From the NCBI RefSeq assembly GCF_003611695.1, contig NZ_RAWE01000059.1:1-46965 (forward strand): 46,965 nucleotides of DNA. Direction: 5' to 3'. Both the position numbers and the translations under genes were made by a program. This stretch comes from Corallococcus carmarthensis (GTDB lineage: Bacteria > Myxococcota > Myxococcia > Myxococcales > Myxococcaceae). The notes under the pieces are model-generated. The model did not search any database and had not been told where the DNA came from. It was given only the letters and a program-made list of their open reading frames with translations. Shown one piece after another: positions 8,811 to 18,027 of this stretch; the first letter of the stretch is position 1; the number at the start of each line of letters is the position of its first letter.

Positions 8811-11800
8811 ACGCACCTGAAGCGCCCATTCAGGTGGGTCCTTACCGGCTGGGCCGTCTGCTGGGGAGCGGCGGCATGGGGCAGGTTTTCGCGGCTGTTC
8901 GCGAGGAAACCGGGCAGGAGGTGGCCCTCAAGCTCCTGTCCCCTGAGTCCGCGGAGGATCCCCAGCTTGTCGCGCGCTTCCTTCAGGAAGCGCAGGCTCT
9001 GGCACAACTCGACCATCCTGGAGTGGTGCGTGTCCTCGACAGCGGGCGGACTGGCACCACCGCGTTCCTCGCCATGGAGCTGCTCCAGGGGCAGTCCCTG
9101 CGCGAATGGATGAAAGACGCCAGGGGCGACTTCCATGGGGCCCTGGCGCTGTGCCGTCAGCTTGCGAGCATCATGGTGGACGTCCACGCACGCGGCATCG
9201 TCCACCGCGACCTGAAGCCGGAGAACATCTTCCTCTGCCCGGATGGCGCGAAGGCCACGGGCCTGAGGGTGAAGCTGCTGGACTTCGGCATCGCCAAGCT
9301 GCCATTCCGGGACACGGGCCCCTTGGACCCGACCCATGTCCATACGCACGAGTCGACCCTCATCGGCACGTATGCGTACATGGCGCCCGAACAGTTTCGC
9401 AGCGCCGCGACCGTCGGGCCGCGCGCGGATGTGTACTCGCTGGGGGTGGTGCTCTTCGAACTGCTCGCGGGCCGCACGCCCTTCGCTTCCGCCGAGCCCA
9501 TCGAGTTGCTGACCGCGCATGCGCAGGAGGAACCTCCCGCCTTGCGGCAATGCGCTCCGGATGTGCCCGGGGCGCTGTCCGCGTTCGTGGCCACCCTTCT
9601 CGCCAAGGCGGCGGAGGTCCGGCCCACCATGGCGCGGTGCCAGCAGGTACTGGCTCGGCCCTGGACGCCTGAACCCGAGGTCTGCCCCATCCCGGGACTC
9701 GCCCCCTTCACCGAGTCCCAGGCCGCGCTCTTCTACGGCCGTGACGCGGAAGTGGCCGCATTGCTGGGGCTCCTGGAAGAAGCACGCGTGGGGGCTCGAC
9801 GCTGGGTTCAGGTGGAAGGCCCCAGTGGCGGAGGAAAGTCCTCGTTGATCCATGCGGGGCTGCTGCCCCGGCTGAGGACGTTGGATGCCCGAGAGGGCGC
9901 CCGATGGCGCATCGCGACGGTGCGCCCGTCGGCCAACCCTTGGGAGGGGCTGGCCCAGGCGCTCGCGACGGCCTTTGCCTCCGAGCAGGAGGATGTGTCG
10001 AAGGACGTCCTGCTTCGCATGCTGCGAGCGGGCCCCGTCGCGCTGCGGGACCTCGTCTTGGAGAAGACGCCCCCTGGCTTCCTCTTGCTGCTGGTCCTTG
10101 AGCCCCTGGAGGAACTGCTCACGCTCGACGCGGCGGACCGTCAGGCTTTCGATGTGTTGTTGGCCGAGTCCCTGCGGGGACGCGAGGTGCCACTGCGCCT
10201 GCTCACGGCGGTGCGCGGGGATTTCCTGCACCGCGTGGAACATCAGCTGCCCGCGCTGGCCCGGAGCCTTCCCGAAGCCGTGCGCTATCCATTGCCATCC
10301 ATGAGCGAGCTTGGCCTCGTGCAGGTCGTCCACGGCCTGTCACGCCACGCGGGGCTCCAGTTGGAAGGGCCGTTGGCCTCGCGGATGGTGGATGACGCCC
10401 GGGATGAAGACGGACGCCTGCCGCTGCTGGGGCATGCCCTGCGGGGACTGTGGGGGCTGCACGCGGAAGGCCCCCTGACGCTCGCGCACTATGACCGGAT
10501 GGGAGGCGTGGGCGGGGCGCTGTCCCGGCAGGCGGAGGGCTTGCTGGACGCCTTGGGACGGGAGGGGCGTGAACGGGCGAAGTGGCTTCTCCTCGACCTG
10601 GTGCAGGTGGGTCGGGGCGTGCCCGACAGTCGGCGCCCGCGTTCACGCCAGGAGGTGCTCGACGCCGCGGGGGGAGATGGGTTGGCGGAAGAAGTCCTGG
10701 CGCGCCTGTCGGGGACCTTCCCTGGCATGGAGCCAGGGCCCCGGCTCATCATGCTCTCGGGCGATCCCGAACCTTCGCGGCAGCGGGTGGATCTGGCGCA
10801 TGAGACGCTGTTGCAGCAGGTGCCCTCACTCGTGGGCTGGTTGGACCACGAGCGAACGCTGCTGGAGCGGCAGGCGGAGCTGGAGACCGCCGCGAGCGCC
10901 TGGGAGCAGGCCCAGCATCCGGAAGACGGGCTGCCCACGGGAGCGCTGCGGCTGCACTACCAGGGCGGGACGGATGCATTGGCGGAAGGCAGTCCCCAGG
11001 CAAGGAGGCTGAGTCGCCGCGCGGTGCGGTTCCTGGAAGCTGCACGAAGACTGGAGCAGCGACATGCGCGAACACAATGGATGTGGCGGTCCTTCGCGGT
11101 ACTGGCCAGCCTCCTCATCCTCATGTCCGCGGTGCGTTCGGAGCAGCAGCGTCAGCGAGCAGAGGCGAGCCTGCGCAGCTTCGTCCTGTCCACGGATGGT
11201 TTCGTGGACCAGGTGGACTGGAGCCTGAGCTGGCTGCCCTTCACCCTGGAGCCCCGCGAGAAGATGCTCCAGCGCTACCAGGAGCTGATCTCCTCGCTCT
11301 CCGACTCCGAACGTGAGCAGTCTGCGGTCCGCCTCACCCGGATCAAGCTCTTCCACCGGCTGGGGGACATGGCCTACATCGATGCGCGCCTGTCGGACTC
11401 GGAGGACGCACTGGCCAAGGCCCTGGCGGAGCTGCGCGCCGGGCAGGCCCTCCACCCGGAAGACAACGGCTTGCGGATGCAGAAGGGGCTCAACGACTCG
11501 AAGCGGGCCAAGGTGGCCTGGGCGCGGGGCCGCTGGGAGGAGGCGCGAGGTCTCCTGGAGGAGTCGCTCGAGCTGCTGAAGCACTCCGACACGGGGACGG
11601 ACCCGGAGGACACCCGTCGCAGTCTGGCGGTGAGCCTGACGGAGATAGGAGACCTGGAACTCGCGAACCAGCGGCTGGAGGCCGCCGTCAGCCGATATGG
11701 GGAAGCCATCGAGCTTCACGCGCAGAACCCTGGGACCTACAACAGCGCTCTTCTTGCCGAGACGCTGGCCGTCCGAGGAGCGGCCCTCCGGATGGAAGGC

Positions 11801-12217
11801 GATTTTGTCCGGTCGCGGGTAGACCTGGAACGGGCTCTGCGCTTGGCACGTGACTGCGTCCAAGCCGATAGGGGAAGGCAGTACTTTCAGTGGGTGCTGA
11901 CCCGAAGCCTAGTGGCGCTCGCCATGCTCGACACCGAAGAGGGGCACTCCGAACCCGCGCGGGATCGTTACGAAGAGGCCATCACGTTGGGTCAACAACT
12001 CCGGCAGGGGGAAATGCCCAGCAAGCGCCTCGCACTGGTCCTGCTGCAAGCCCTGTCGGGGTATGAGACCTGGGCGCGAACGCAGGGGCAGTCACCGCTG
12101 GAGCAGAAGCTCCGGCAGGAGCGCTGCGGTCTGGCGAGGGAGTTCCAGGAGAAGGACCCCGAGGACCTGAGGTTCCAGGCTGCAGGCTGTACCGGAGCGA
12201 TGCAAGGGGACGAATGA
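8807..12217 (+). CDS. Ser/Thr protein kinase with nSTAND1 NTPase and TPR sensor domain
   Basis: 1136 aa from a GTG start overlapping the protease stop. The N-terminal Hanks-type kinase (about 13-285) is complete: glycine loop LLGSGGMGQVF, Lys42, HRDLKPEN at 133-140, DFGIAK from 159, and the MAPEQ activation segment. A second module (about 295-740) opens with PFTESQAALFYGRDAEV and a Walker A GPSGGGKSS at 338-346, the layout of nSTAND1 NTPases. One transmembrane helix (about 760-777) separates this from an exported region with TPR-like helical repeats (about 850-1100). Its stop overlaps the next gene, an ECF sigma factor (ATGA). Kinase-STAND-TPR proteins are common in myxobacteria. I infer that it senses a ligand through the TPR part and signals to the coupled sigma factor. 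Confidence 0.9.
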   Translation: MNAPEAPIQVGPYRLGRLLGSGGMGQVFAAVREETGQEVALKLLSPESAEDPQLVARFLQEAQALAQLDHPGVVRVLDSGRTGTTAFLAMELLQGQSLREWMKDARGDFHGALALCRQLASIMVDVHARGIVHRDLKPENIFLCPDGAKATGLRVKLLDFGIAKLPFRDTGPLDPTHVHTHESTLIGTYAYMAPEQFRSAATVGPRADVYSLGVVLFELLAGRTPFASAEPIELLTAHAQEEPPALRQCAPDVPGALSAFVATLLAKAAEVRPTMARCQQVLARPWTPEPEVCPIPGLAPFTESQAALFYGRDAEVAALLGLLEEARVGARRWVQVEGPSGGGKSSLIHAGLLPRLRTLDAREGARWRIATVRPSANPWEGLAQALATAFASEQEDVSKDVLLRMLRAGPVALRDLVLEKTPPGFLLLLVLEPLEELLTLDAADRQAFDVLLAESLRGREVPLRLLTAVRGDFLHRVEHQLPALARSLPEAVRYPLPSMSELGLVQVVHGLSRHAGLQLEGPLASRMVDDARDEDGRLPLLGHALRGLWGLHAEGPLTLAHYDRMGGVGGALSRQAEGLLDALGREGRERAKWLLLDLVQVGRGVPDSRRPRSRQEVLDAAGGDGLAEEVLARLSGTFPGMEPGPRLIMLSGDPEPSRQRVDLAHETLLQQVPSLVGWLDHERTLLERQAELETAASAWEQAQHPEDGLPTGALRLHYQGGTDALAEGSPQARRLSRRAVRFLEAARRLEQRHARTQWMWRSFAVLASLLILMSAVRSEQQRQRAEASLRSFVLSTDGFVDQVDWSLSWLPFTLEPREKMLQRYQELISSLSDSEREQSAVRLTRIKLFHRLGDMAYIDARLSDSEDALAKALAELRAGQALHPEDNGLRMQKGLNDSKRAKVAWARGRWEEARGLLEESLELLKHSDTGTDPEDTRRSLAVSLTEIGDLELANQRLEAAVSRYGEAIELHAQNPGTYNSALLAETLAVRGAALRMEGDFVRSRVDLERALRLARDCVQADRGRQYFQWVLTRSLVALAMLDTEEGHSEPARDRYEEAITLGQQLRQGEMPSKRLALVLLQALSGYETWARTQGQSPLEQKLRQERCGLAREFQEKDPEDLRFQAAGCTGAMQGDE

Positions 12218-13026
12218 TTCCGGAACCGCAGGAGCCGTTGTCGACGCTGCCCACCTCCGAGCTGATCCGCCGGGCACGTGATGGCCAGCGCGATGCCTTG
12301 GAGGAGTTGCTGCGCCGCTACCAGGCGGTCCTGCGGAAGTGGGCACGAGGGGTCATCAAGTCGGACGCTCCTGGTGGGGCACGTCCCTCCGACGTGGCGC
12401 AGGATGCTTCACTGGCGGCCTTCCGGCACTTCCTGTCATTCAAGGGAGCGAGCCAGTCGGAATGGACATCGTGGCTTCGGAAGGTTGTGACCTCCAAGGC
12501 GAAGATGAGCCTTCGTCGTGCCCAGGGGGCAGAGCGGAACTCGTCGGGCAACGTTCCTCTGTACTCCCTGGACGAGACGCAGGAGGTGGCCTCACCCCGG
12601 AAGAGCCCGAGTCAGGTCACCGCCCATCGGGAGGAGTGGCGCCGGCTGTTGGTGCATTTCCACGGCCTGCCTGCGGACCAGCAGGAGGCACTGACCTTGC
12701 GACGCTTGAAGGAGTTGTCGGCGGCGGAGGTCGCAGAGCGGATGCACCGGAGCGAAGCCGCCGTGGATTCGCTGGTCCAGCGTGCGACCCGAACGCTTCG
12801 CGATCGCTTGGTAGGGGTGGAAGCGAAAGCCGTCACGCCAGAAGCCCGCAGGATCCGCAACATGGCGGACGCGGTCCTGGCCGAATATCTGCGCCGACGT
12901 GAATCCGGGGAGCGCGTCACCCTGGAGGAGGTCATCCGGGAGCATCCGGATTGCGCCGAGGAACTGCGGGGGTTGCTGCACGGAATGGAGCAGCTGAAGG
13001 TGCTCTGGCCCGGTGACCCTGCCTGA
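12214..13026 (+). CDS. ECF sigma factor with C-terminal extension
   Basis: 270 aa. Region 2 lies at about 12-85 (LIRRARDGQRDALEELLRRY; DVAQDASLAAFRHF) and region 4 at about 145-200 (LPADQQEALTLRRLKELSAA, EVAERMHRSEAAVDSLVQRA). Beyond region 4 is an extension of about 55 residues, TLEEVIREHPDCAEELRGLL, the ERPTLEEYxxxHPEL-type motif often linked with Ser/Thr kinases in planctomycetes and myxobacteria. It sits between two kinase genes: ATGA overlap upstream, 18 nt downstream. I infer phosphorylation-controlled activity, since no anti-sigma gene is beside it. Lower GC than dnaN suggests less constrained or acquired DNA. Confidence 0.88.
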   Translation: MIPEPQEPLSTLPTSELIRRARDGQRDALEELLRRYQAVLRKWARGVIKSDAPGGARPSDVAQDASLAAFRHFLSFKGASQSEWTSWLRKVVTSKAKMSLRRAQGAERNSSGNVPLYSLDETQEVASPRKSPSQVTAHREEWRRLLVHFHGLPADQQEALTLRRLKELSAAEVAERMHRSEAAVDSLVQRATRTLRDRLVGVEAKAVTPEARRIRNMADAVLAEYLRRRESGERVTLEEVIREHPDCAEELRGLLHGMEQLKVLWPGDPA

Positions 13027-13044
13027 GAGTAGGAACGCACTGTC

Positions 13045-13914
13045 ATGCTGCCATCGGGAACCCAGGTGGATGCCTATGTTCTGGAGCGCAGGGTCGCACT
13101 GGGCGCCACGAGTGAGGTGTACGCGGCTCGGCACCCAGTGCGGCATGAAGCAGTGGCCGTGAAGGTGCTGAGCACCCGATGGTGCGGTCATCCCGAGGTC
13201 GTCGCGCGCTTCCTCAATGAAGCCCAATCCCTGTTGGAGTTGCGCCATCCGCATCTGGTGCGGGCAATGGCATCGGGTGTCCTTCCGAATGGTCAGCAGC
13301 CCTTCCTGGTCCTGGAGTGGCTGCCCCTGGACCTGCACCAGTGGCTCCCGTTGGTCGGCGGTCGTCTCTCCGCAGAAGATAGCGCGCGAATCGTCGGACA
13401 GCTGGCGTCGGTCCTGGCCATGTTGCATGCGCGGGGACTGATCCATCGCGACTTGAAACCAGCGAACATCCTGATGGTCCGTGACGGAGCATCCGCGCCA
13501 GAGGTGAAGCTGGCGGACCTGGGCCTGGCGAAGCATGGGGAGACGGCTCGTCCCATGGCCCGGCATGTTTCGACGGCGGGAAGCGCCGTGCTGGGGACCT
13601 GGGACTACATGGCTCCGGAGCAGTGGACGCACTCCAAGCAAGTCGGGGTCGAAGTGGACATCTACGCCCTGGGCATCCTCTGGTTCCAACTGCTCGTGGG
13701 ACGGCTTCCGTTTCAAGGGGATGACGAGCAGTCGTTGATGGTCCGGCACGTCATGCAGCTACCTCCCCTGGTGCTGCTGGAGGGGCTTGCGCCTGATGCG
13801 CAGCGGACGTTCCTGGGACGGATGCTGGACAAGGTGGCTTCGAAACGCCCTTCGCTAATGGAGCTCCAGGCACTCCTGGCCAGCTCAGGGGCATTTCCGA
13901 GGGAGGCCGGCTAG
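13045..13914 (+). CDS. Ser/Thr protein kinase, stand-alone catalytic domain
   Basis: 289 aa, consisting of little more than a kinase domain. VAVKVL provides the ATP-binding Lys40, HRDLKPAN lies at 134-141, and DLG (158-160) replaces the usual DFG. The glycine loop is degenerate: VALGATSEVYAA keeps only one of the usual glycines, so ATP binding may be altered, although the catalytic HRD and metal-binding Asp remain. The activation segment contains GTWDYMAPEQW. No transmembrane segment, so it is a soluble partner of the upstream ECF sigma factor and membrane kinase. The ATG follows AGTAGGAACGC, and a hairpin terminator 35 nt after the stop closes the operon. Confidence 0.9.
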   Translation: MLPSGTQVDAYVLERRVALGATSEVYAARHPVRHEAVAVKVLSTRWCGHPEVVARFLNEAQSLLELRHPHLVRAMASGVLPNGQQPFLVLEWLPLDLHQWLPLVGGRLSAEDSARIVGQLASVLAMLHARGLIHRDLKPANILMVRDGASAPEVKLADLGLAKHGETARPMARHVSTAGSAVLGTWDYMAPEQWTHSKQVGVEVDIYALGILWFQLLVGRLPFQGDDEQSLMVRHVMQLPPLVLLEGLAPDAQRTFLGRMLDKVASKRPSLMELQALLASSGAFPREAG

Positions 13915-13948
13915 CCGCGCGAAAAGACGGGCACGGGAGAAAACGCAC

Positions 13949-13976
13949 AGCCCCGCGATGGGTTTCGGGGGCTTTT
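13949..13976 (+). terminator. terminator between kinase operon and CBASS locus
   Basis: AGCCCC pairs with GGGGCT around a 13-nt loop and is followed by TTT (13974-13976). Its position after the kinase stop and before the first CD-NTase marks the CBASS genes as a separate transcription unit. Confidence 0.55.
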
Positions 13977-14017
13977 CGCATCCTCTTTTCCTGAAGGTGG
14001 AAAGCGAGGAGCCGTGC

Positions 14018-14908
14018 ATGTGGAGCGTGCGTCATGCCGTTGAGCAGTTCATCCAGTCCCTGGAGCTGACCCCTGGCCAGCGCGAGGCCTGCAACGAAAA
14101 GCAGACCCGCCTGAGAGAGGCGCTGCAGGGGGGGCTGGGGGCCCAGACCACCTTCCTCTCCGGTTCCTACGGCCGAAACACCGCCATCCGGCCGCTGCAC
14201 GATATCGACATCTTCGTGGTGCTGCGGGAGATCTCTCTCGCTCCGCATGGAAGCGGGAAACCGCTGGAGGAGTCCCAGCATGAGCTGCTCCTGCGGGTTC
14301 ATGGGGTGCTTCGCAAGGAGTGGACGAACAAGGAGCCTCCGCACATCCAGCGGCGCTCGATCAACATCGAGTTCTCCGGAAAGGGCCTCGACTTCGACGT
14401 CGTGCCCGCCTTCAAGCTTTCGGGGCGGGACGCCTTCCTCATCCCCGAGCGGGGAACGAACCGCTGGATCCAGACCAATCCTCGGCTGCATGCGGAGCGA
14501 TGCAGGGAGGCGGACCGGGTCGCGGGGCACATGCTCAACCCCCTCATCAAGACGGTGAAGCACTGGAACCGGGAGCAGCAGTCCAGCCCGTTGCGTTCCT
14601 TTCACCTCGAAGCGATGAGCTACGGCGCCTTCCGTGCGCCGCCCGCCAACGGCGGCAAACTGGAGACGCTCAAGACCCTCTTCGAGCACCTGACCGCGAG
14701 CGTCCAGCGACCCTGCCCGGATCCCGCGCACCTTGGCGAGCACGTGGATGCCAACATGAGCGTGACCCAGCGTGTGGCCGCACAGCAGGTGCTGAACAGT
14801 GCGGCGGTGGAGCTGGGGCACGTGCTGCGGGAGGAGCCGTCCGATCCAGCCATGGCACACCGCCGGCTGCGAAGGCTTTTTGGCAACGCGTACCGAGACC
14901 ACGGCTGA
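14018..14908 (+). CDS. CBASS CD-NTase (cGAS/DncV-like nucleotidyltransferase) A
   Basis: 296 aa from the ATG at 14018, which has GAGGAG 7 nt upstream; an earlier in-frame ATG at 13958 lies inside the terminator. The active site is intact: Gly49-Ser50 in LSGSYGRNTAIRPL, metal-binding Asp62 and Asp64 in HDIDIFVVL, and the third Asp127 in DFDVVPAF. The C-terminal helical half (TVKHWNR, SFHLEAM) fits the OAS/CD-NTase partner domain. Such enzymes make cyclic di- or trinucleotides upon phage infection. The chain ends in glycine (YRDHG), as expected for a Cap2 conjugation target. First gene of the island; 35 nt before a SAVED protein. Clade and product cannot be told from sequence alone. Confidence 0.92.
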   Translation: MWSVRHAVEQFIQSLELTPGQREACNEKQTRLREALQGGLGAQTTFLSGSYGRNTAIRPLHDIDIFVVLREISLAPHGSGKPLEESQHELLLRVHGVLRKEWTNKEPPHIQRRSINIEFSGKGLDFDVVPAFKLSGRDAFLIPERGTNRWIQTNPRLHAERCREADRVAGHMLNPLIKTVKHWNREQQSSPLRSFHLEAMSYGAFRAPPANGGKLETLKTLFEHLTASVQRPCPDPAHLGEHVDANMSVTQRVAAQQVLNSAAVELGHVLREEPSDPAMAHRRLRRLFGNAYRDHG

Positions 14909-14943
14909 CCCCACGTCGCCTTCCTCACGCCCCTGATGGCTCC

Positions 14944-16746
14944 ATGAACATTCCCATCGACAAGAAAACGAATGCCCTCCTGCTGCGTTACGAGCACGAC
15001 CGTGCGGTCATTGAGCCGGCGGCGCGAGCAGCCATCGCCCAAGCGGGCATGGAAGCCCATCAGTACGTCGAAAGCGTGGCTGTTCACGAACGGGACGCGG
15101 ACTGGAACGTGCGCAAGCAGCGCCCCCAGGACTGGGCGGGCGCGTTCGCGGAGAATGACCGCTTCGCCGAAACGCTGACGCGCAAGGAGGGGGAGCTCGG
15201 TGTGAATCACCTGCCTGTCCACCTGTTCCCCCTGGCGCCGTTGATGCTGGGGATGCACCTGGCTTCGCGGCTGGAGCGCCGGCCGCTGTGCGTCTACCAA
15301 CAGAACCCGAATGGAGACTGGTGGTTGGGCTACCAGCGGGACCAGGCGCCCTCGGAGGAGCCCTACTTCGAAATAGATGGGTTGCCGACGGGACCCCAGG
15401 GGGGGCGGGGCCACGTCGCGCTCGTCATCGAGGTGACGCGCTCCATCCGTGAAAAGGCCCTCGCGCAGTTCAAGGAGCGGCATCCCGCGGCATTGCTGGC
15501 CACTGTCGTCTTGCGGCCCTTGCGCGGTATCTCTCCGACAGCGTTCGAGGGCCCGGCACAAGCCGCGAGAGCAGCTCGGCAGTTCCGGCAGGTGCTCGAC
15601 ACGCTCCACGAACATTTGGAGGGGTGCGAGTCAGTGCTGCTGGCGATGGATGGTCCTGGCTCACTTGCCGCCGCGCTGGGCACCGCAATCAACCCGGAGA
15701 CACAGCATCCCCTGCGATTGCATCACTTCGACCAGGGGACGAGCACGTACGTCCCTGTTCATCTCCTGCGCCCGCGTCGCAAGGAGGAGCGACCGGCAGC
15801 GCTCCTGACGCCGGAGTGGATGGCTGAAGCCACCCACGTTCTGGAGAAGGTTCGGGCTGTTCACCAGAAGCTGGTGACGTGGCTAAGGGAAACAGAACAG
15901 GCAGCCCTGGTGGAGCGCATCCAAGGGGCGGATCTTCTCCAGAGTCACATCGGTGTTGCTCCCGAGCTGTCCAGTGGTCCGCTCTATCGGCACGTGAAGG
16001 GCTCTTGGAACTTCCATGCCGACCTGTTGCTCAGGCTGGGCGCCCTGCGCCAACTGCTGGCGTCTGACGAGGACTGGAATGAGTGCGTGCGCCTGCTTCT
16101 GGTCCACGAGGCCTTTCACGTCGGGCAGGGCGGGCTGACCTCCTACAACTACAGTGGGAGCGGGCGCACGGGCTTCGTCTTGGAGGTGGCGGACTTCGAC
16201 GCGGACGAGATGGCCATCGAGGTGGCGCTGGCGTGGCGAAGGGCGAAGCACGGCGACGCCGTCAGGGAGAAGGGGGAAACCCGGACGGTGGAGCAGATCG
16301 TCTGGAACGTGGTGGAGTTCCTGCGCGTCTTCGAGCCGGACCGCCCCGTCATGGAATTGTCCGAGCGCAGGCTGCGGCGCTATCTCATCTGGTTCTTCCA
16401 TGCATGCCGACTCTCCGCGCTCGCCCGAAAGGCAAAGGACGCGCCTGGGCTGGGCCTGGTAACGATAGAGATCGCGGGCCTGCCGACCTTCCCGGATCCC
16501 GATGAGGAGTACGCGCAGCAGCGCATCCGGCTGGACTATTTCGACAAGGACACGCCGGTGGCGGTGGCGGTCTACTTCCGGCGTCGGCTGGTGCGTGAGG
16601 AGAACCACCGGGCATGGGTGGAACGCCTGTTCCAGGTGTTTCGCGACTGGGAGTCGACGCCTCTGGAGAAGGCACGCGATGACATGCGCCTTATCTTCGA
16701 GCAGTTGTTCAACCGCAATCGAGACCTCGTCGCATCCGGCTCGTAG
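14944..16746 (+). CDS. SAVED-domain CBASS effector with putative HExxH zincin domain
   Basis: 600 aa. Residues about 85-275 match a SAVED cyclic-oligonucleotide sensor: NHLPVHLFPLAPLMLGM, RPLCVYQQNPNGDWWLGY, GHVALVIEVT, ESVLLAMDGPGSLAAALG and a terminal TYVPVHLL strand. No nuclease, TIR or transmembrane module is visible. Instead residues about 290-590 hold His388-Glu389-x-x-His392 (LLLVHEAFHVGQGG) and, 25-32 residues on, DFDADEMAIEVAL, the spacing of HExxH zincins whose third ligand lies in an ExxAD or DE-type helix (M48/M78-like). I infer a ligand-activated metalloprotease effector. The ATG at 14944 lacks a strong ribosome site and may rely on coupling to the CD-NTase. SAVED call strong; the protease call is motif-based. 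Confidence 0.82.
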   Translation: MNIPIDKKTNALLLRYEHDRAVIEPAARAAIAQAGMEAHQYVESVAVHERDADWNVRKQRPQDWAGAFAENDRFAETLTRKEGELGVNHLPVHLFPLAPLMLGMHLASRLERRPLCVYQQNPNGDWWLGYQRDQAPSEEPYFEIDGLPTGPQGGRGHVALVIEVTRSIREKALAQFKERHPAALLATVVLRPLRGISPTAFEGPAQAARAARQFRQVLDTLHEHLEGCESVLLAMDGPGSLAAALGTAINPETQHPLRLHHFDQGTSTYVPVHLLRPRRKEERPAALLTPEWMAEATHVLEKVRAVHQKLVTWLRETEQAALVERIQGADLLQSHIGVAPELSSGPLYRHVKGSWNFHADLLLRLGALRQLLASDEDWNECVRLLLVHEAFHVGQGGLTSYNYSGSGRTGFVLEVADFDADEMAIEVALAWRRAKHGDAVREKGETRTVEQIVWNVVEFLRVFEPDRPVMELSERRLRRYLIWFFHACRLSALARKAKDAPGLGLVTIEIAGLPTFPDPDEEYAQQRIRLDYFDKDTPVAVAVYFRRRLVREENHRAWVERLFQVFRDWESTPLEKARDDMRLIFEQLFNRNRDLVASGS

Positions 16747-16757
16747 GGGTTTGCCTC

Positions 16758-17943
16758 ATGGGCGAACAGAGCGCATCCCGAATGGAAGGCGACCGCTACC
16801 AGCACCTCTACAGCTGGTACGTGCTGCTGCCGTTGCTTGACGGGGACAGTCCCTTCGAGACGGTCCTCGTCGAGCATCCGGAAGCGGGCGCGGCGGATGA
16901 CGTCACGCTGCATCCTTGTCCCGGTGCAAACGTGGCCCGCCAGTATGTGCAGGTGAAGTGGCACGTGGACCACCGTGCGCTCTACACGCTGGAGGGCCTG
17001 ACAGAGGGGGTTGGCCGCGGACAGTCGCTGCTCCAGAAACTCTTCGCGGCCTGGAGGATGTTGCGCGGAGAAGGGCCCGTGGAGCTGTGGCTGGTGAGCA
17101 ACTGGCCCGCGGATCCGGAGCTGGGTCGATACCTCGCAGCTGGACCGGGCGAAGCTCCAGCTGTTCATCCGGGACCGGGGGCTCCTGGAGCCGAAGAGCG
17201 ACACGCCGGGCGTGGGGCTATGGATCCACGGATGGTCCCGACGTCAGTGGCGCGAGCCACCGGCGGTGGAACTGGACTGGACGTCGCACTTCGACCGGGA
17301 CACCCGAGCGGTGCCGACGGAAACGGTCTGGCGCGAGCGGCTGCTTCCCGAACTACGCGAGGCGCGGCAGAGGCTGGCGTCCCGGCCTGCGGAGACAGTG
17401 ATCGACTTCCGGGGCAAGGTACTGCTGTCGGTCCCGCTGGCCGTGGGTGCCTGTTTCCCAGAGGTGGCGGGCGACCGTTTCCGGGTGGAGCAATCAACGC
17501 GGGGCGAGACAGTGCTGTGGCGCTCGGATGCGAAGCCAACGTGGCGGCGGCTCCAAGGCACCGAGCACGAAAGCGCTCCGGATGCGAAGGACCTGCTGGT
17601 GGTGTTCCAGCTCACAGGCGACGCGGGTCCGGACGTCGAACAGTTCCTGGCCGGTCATCCGCAGCGGTTCCGTGCGGTTCTCGTGCTGGAGCCAGAAGGT
17701 GGGCCCCACGACGGCGCAGTGGGCTCGGACGGGGACGCGGTCGCCTCCGCGGTACTCGCGCGCGAACGCATCCGCCAGGCCCGCGTGCGGTGGCGCACCG
17801 CCACCACGCACCTCATCCCCTACGCCCCGGCGGGCTGCTGCCTCTTCCTGGGCCAGCGCCTCAACGCGATGGGGGCGGTGGTGGCCTACGAGCGCACCGC
17901 CGCGGGCGGCTACGTCCCCTTCCTGACCGTGGAGACAGGGTGA
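16758..17943 (+). pseudogene. Cap4-like nuclease-SAVED effector, interrupted by +1 frameshift
   Basis: The first frame (from ATG 16758) encodes a Cap4/DUF4297-like PD-(D/E)XK nuclease: GDRYQHLYSWYVLLPLL, Glu39, AADDV with Asp48, and QVKW with Gln65/Lys67, then WRMLRGEGPVELWLVSNWP. At about 17123-17130 the reading moves to the +1 frame (TSQLDRAKLQLFIRDRGLL), which continues as a SAVED domain (DAKDLLVVFQLTGDAG, TTHLIPYAPAGCCLFLG, GGYVPFLT) to the stop at 17943. Removing one G from GGG at 17123-17125 would restore a 394-aa Cap4-sized protein. It sits 11 nt after the SAVED-zincin gene and 84 nt before CD-NTase B. It could be a true mutation, an indel error, or, less likely, recoding. Confidence 0.8.
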
Positions 17944-18027
17944 TGCATGAGGGGCACACCATGACGTGGTCGTCGGCTTCTTCGTGGGATTCCAGCCTTC
18001 ATCGCAGTCCTTCCTCAGGAGAACACC

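Noticed and set aside
17115-17145. Programmed +1 frameshifting in the Cap4-like gene
   Set aside because: No slippery run with a stop codon in the shift position and no downstream structure is evident; mutation or indel error is simpler.
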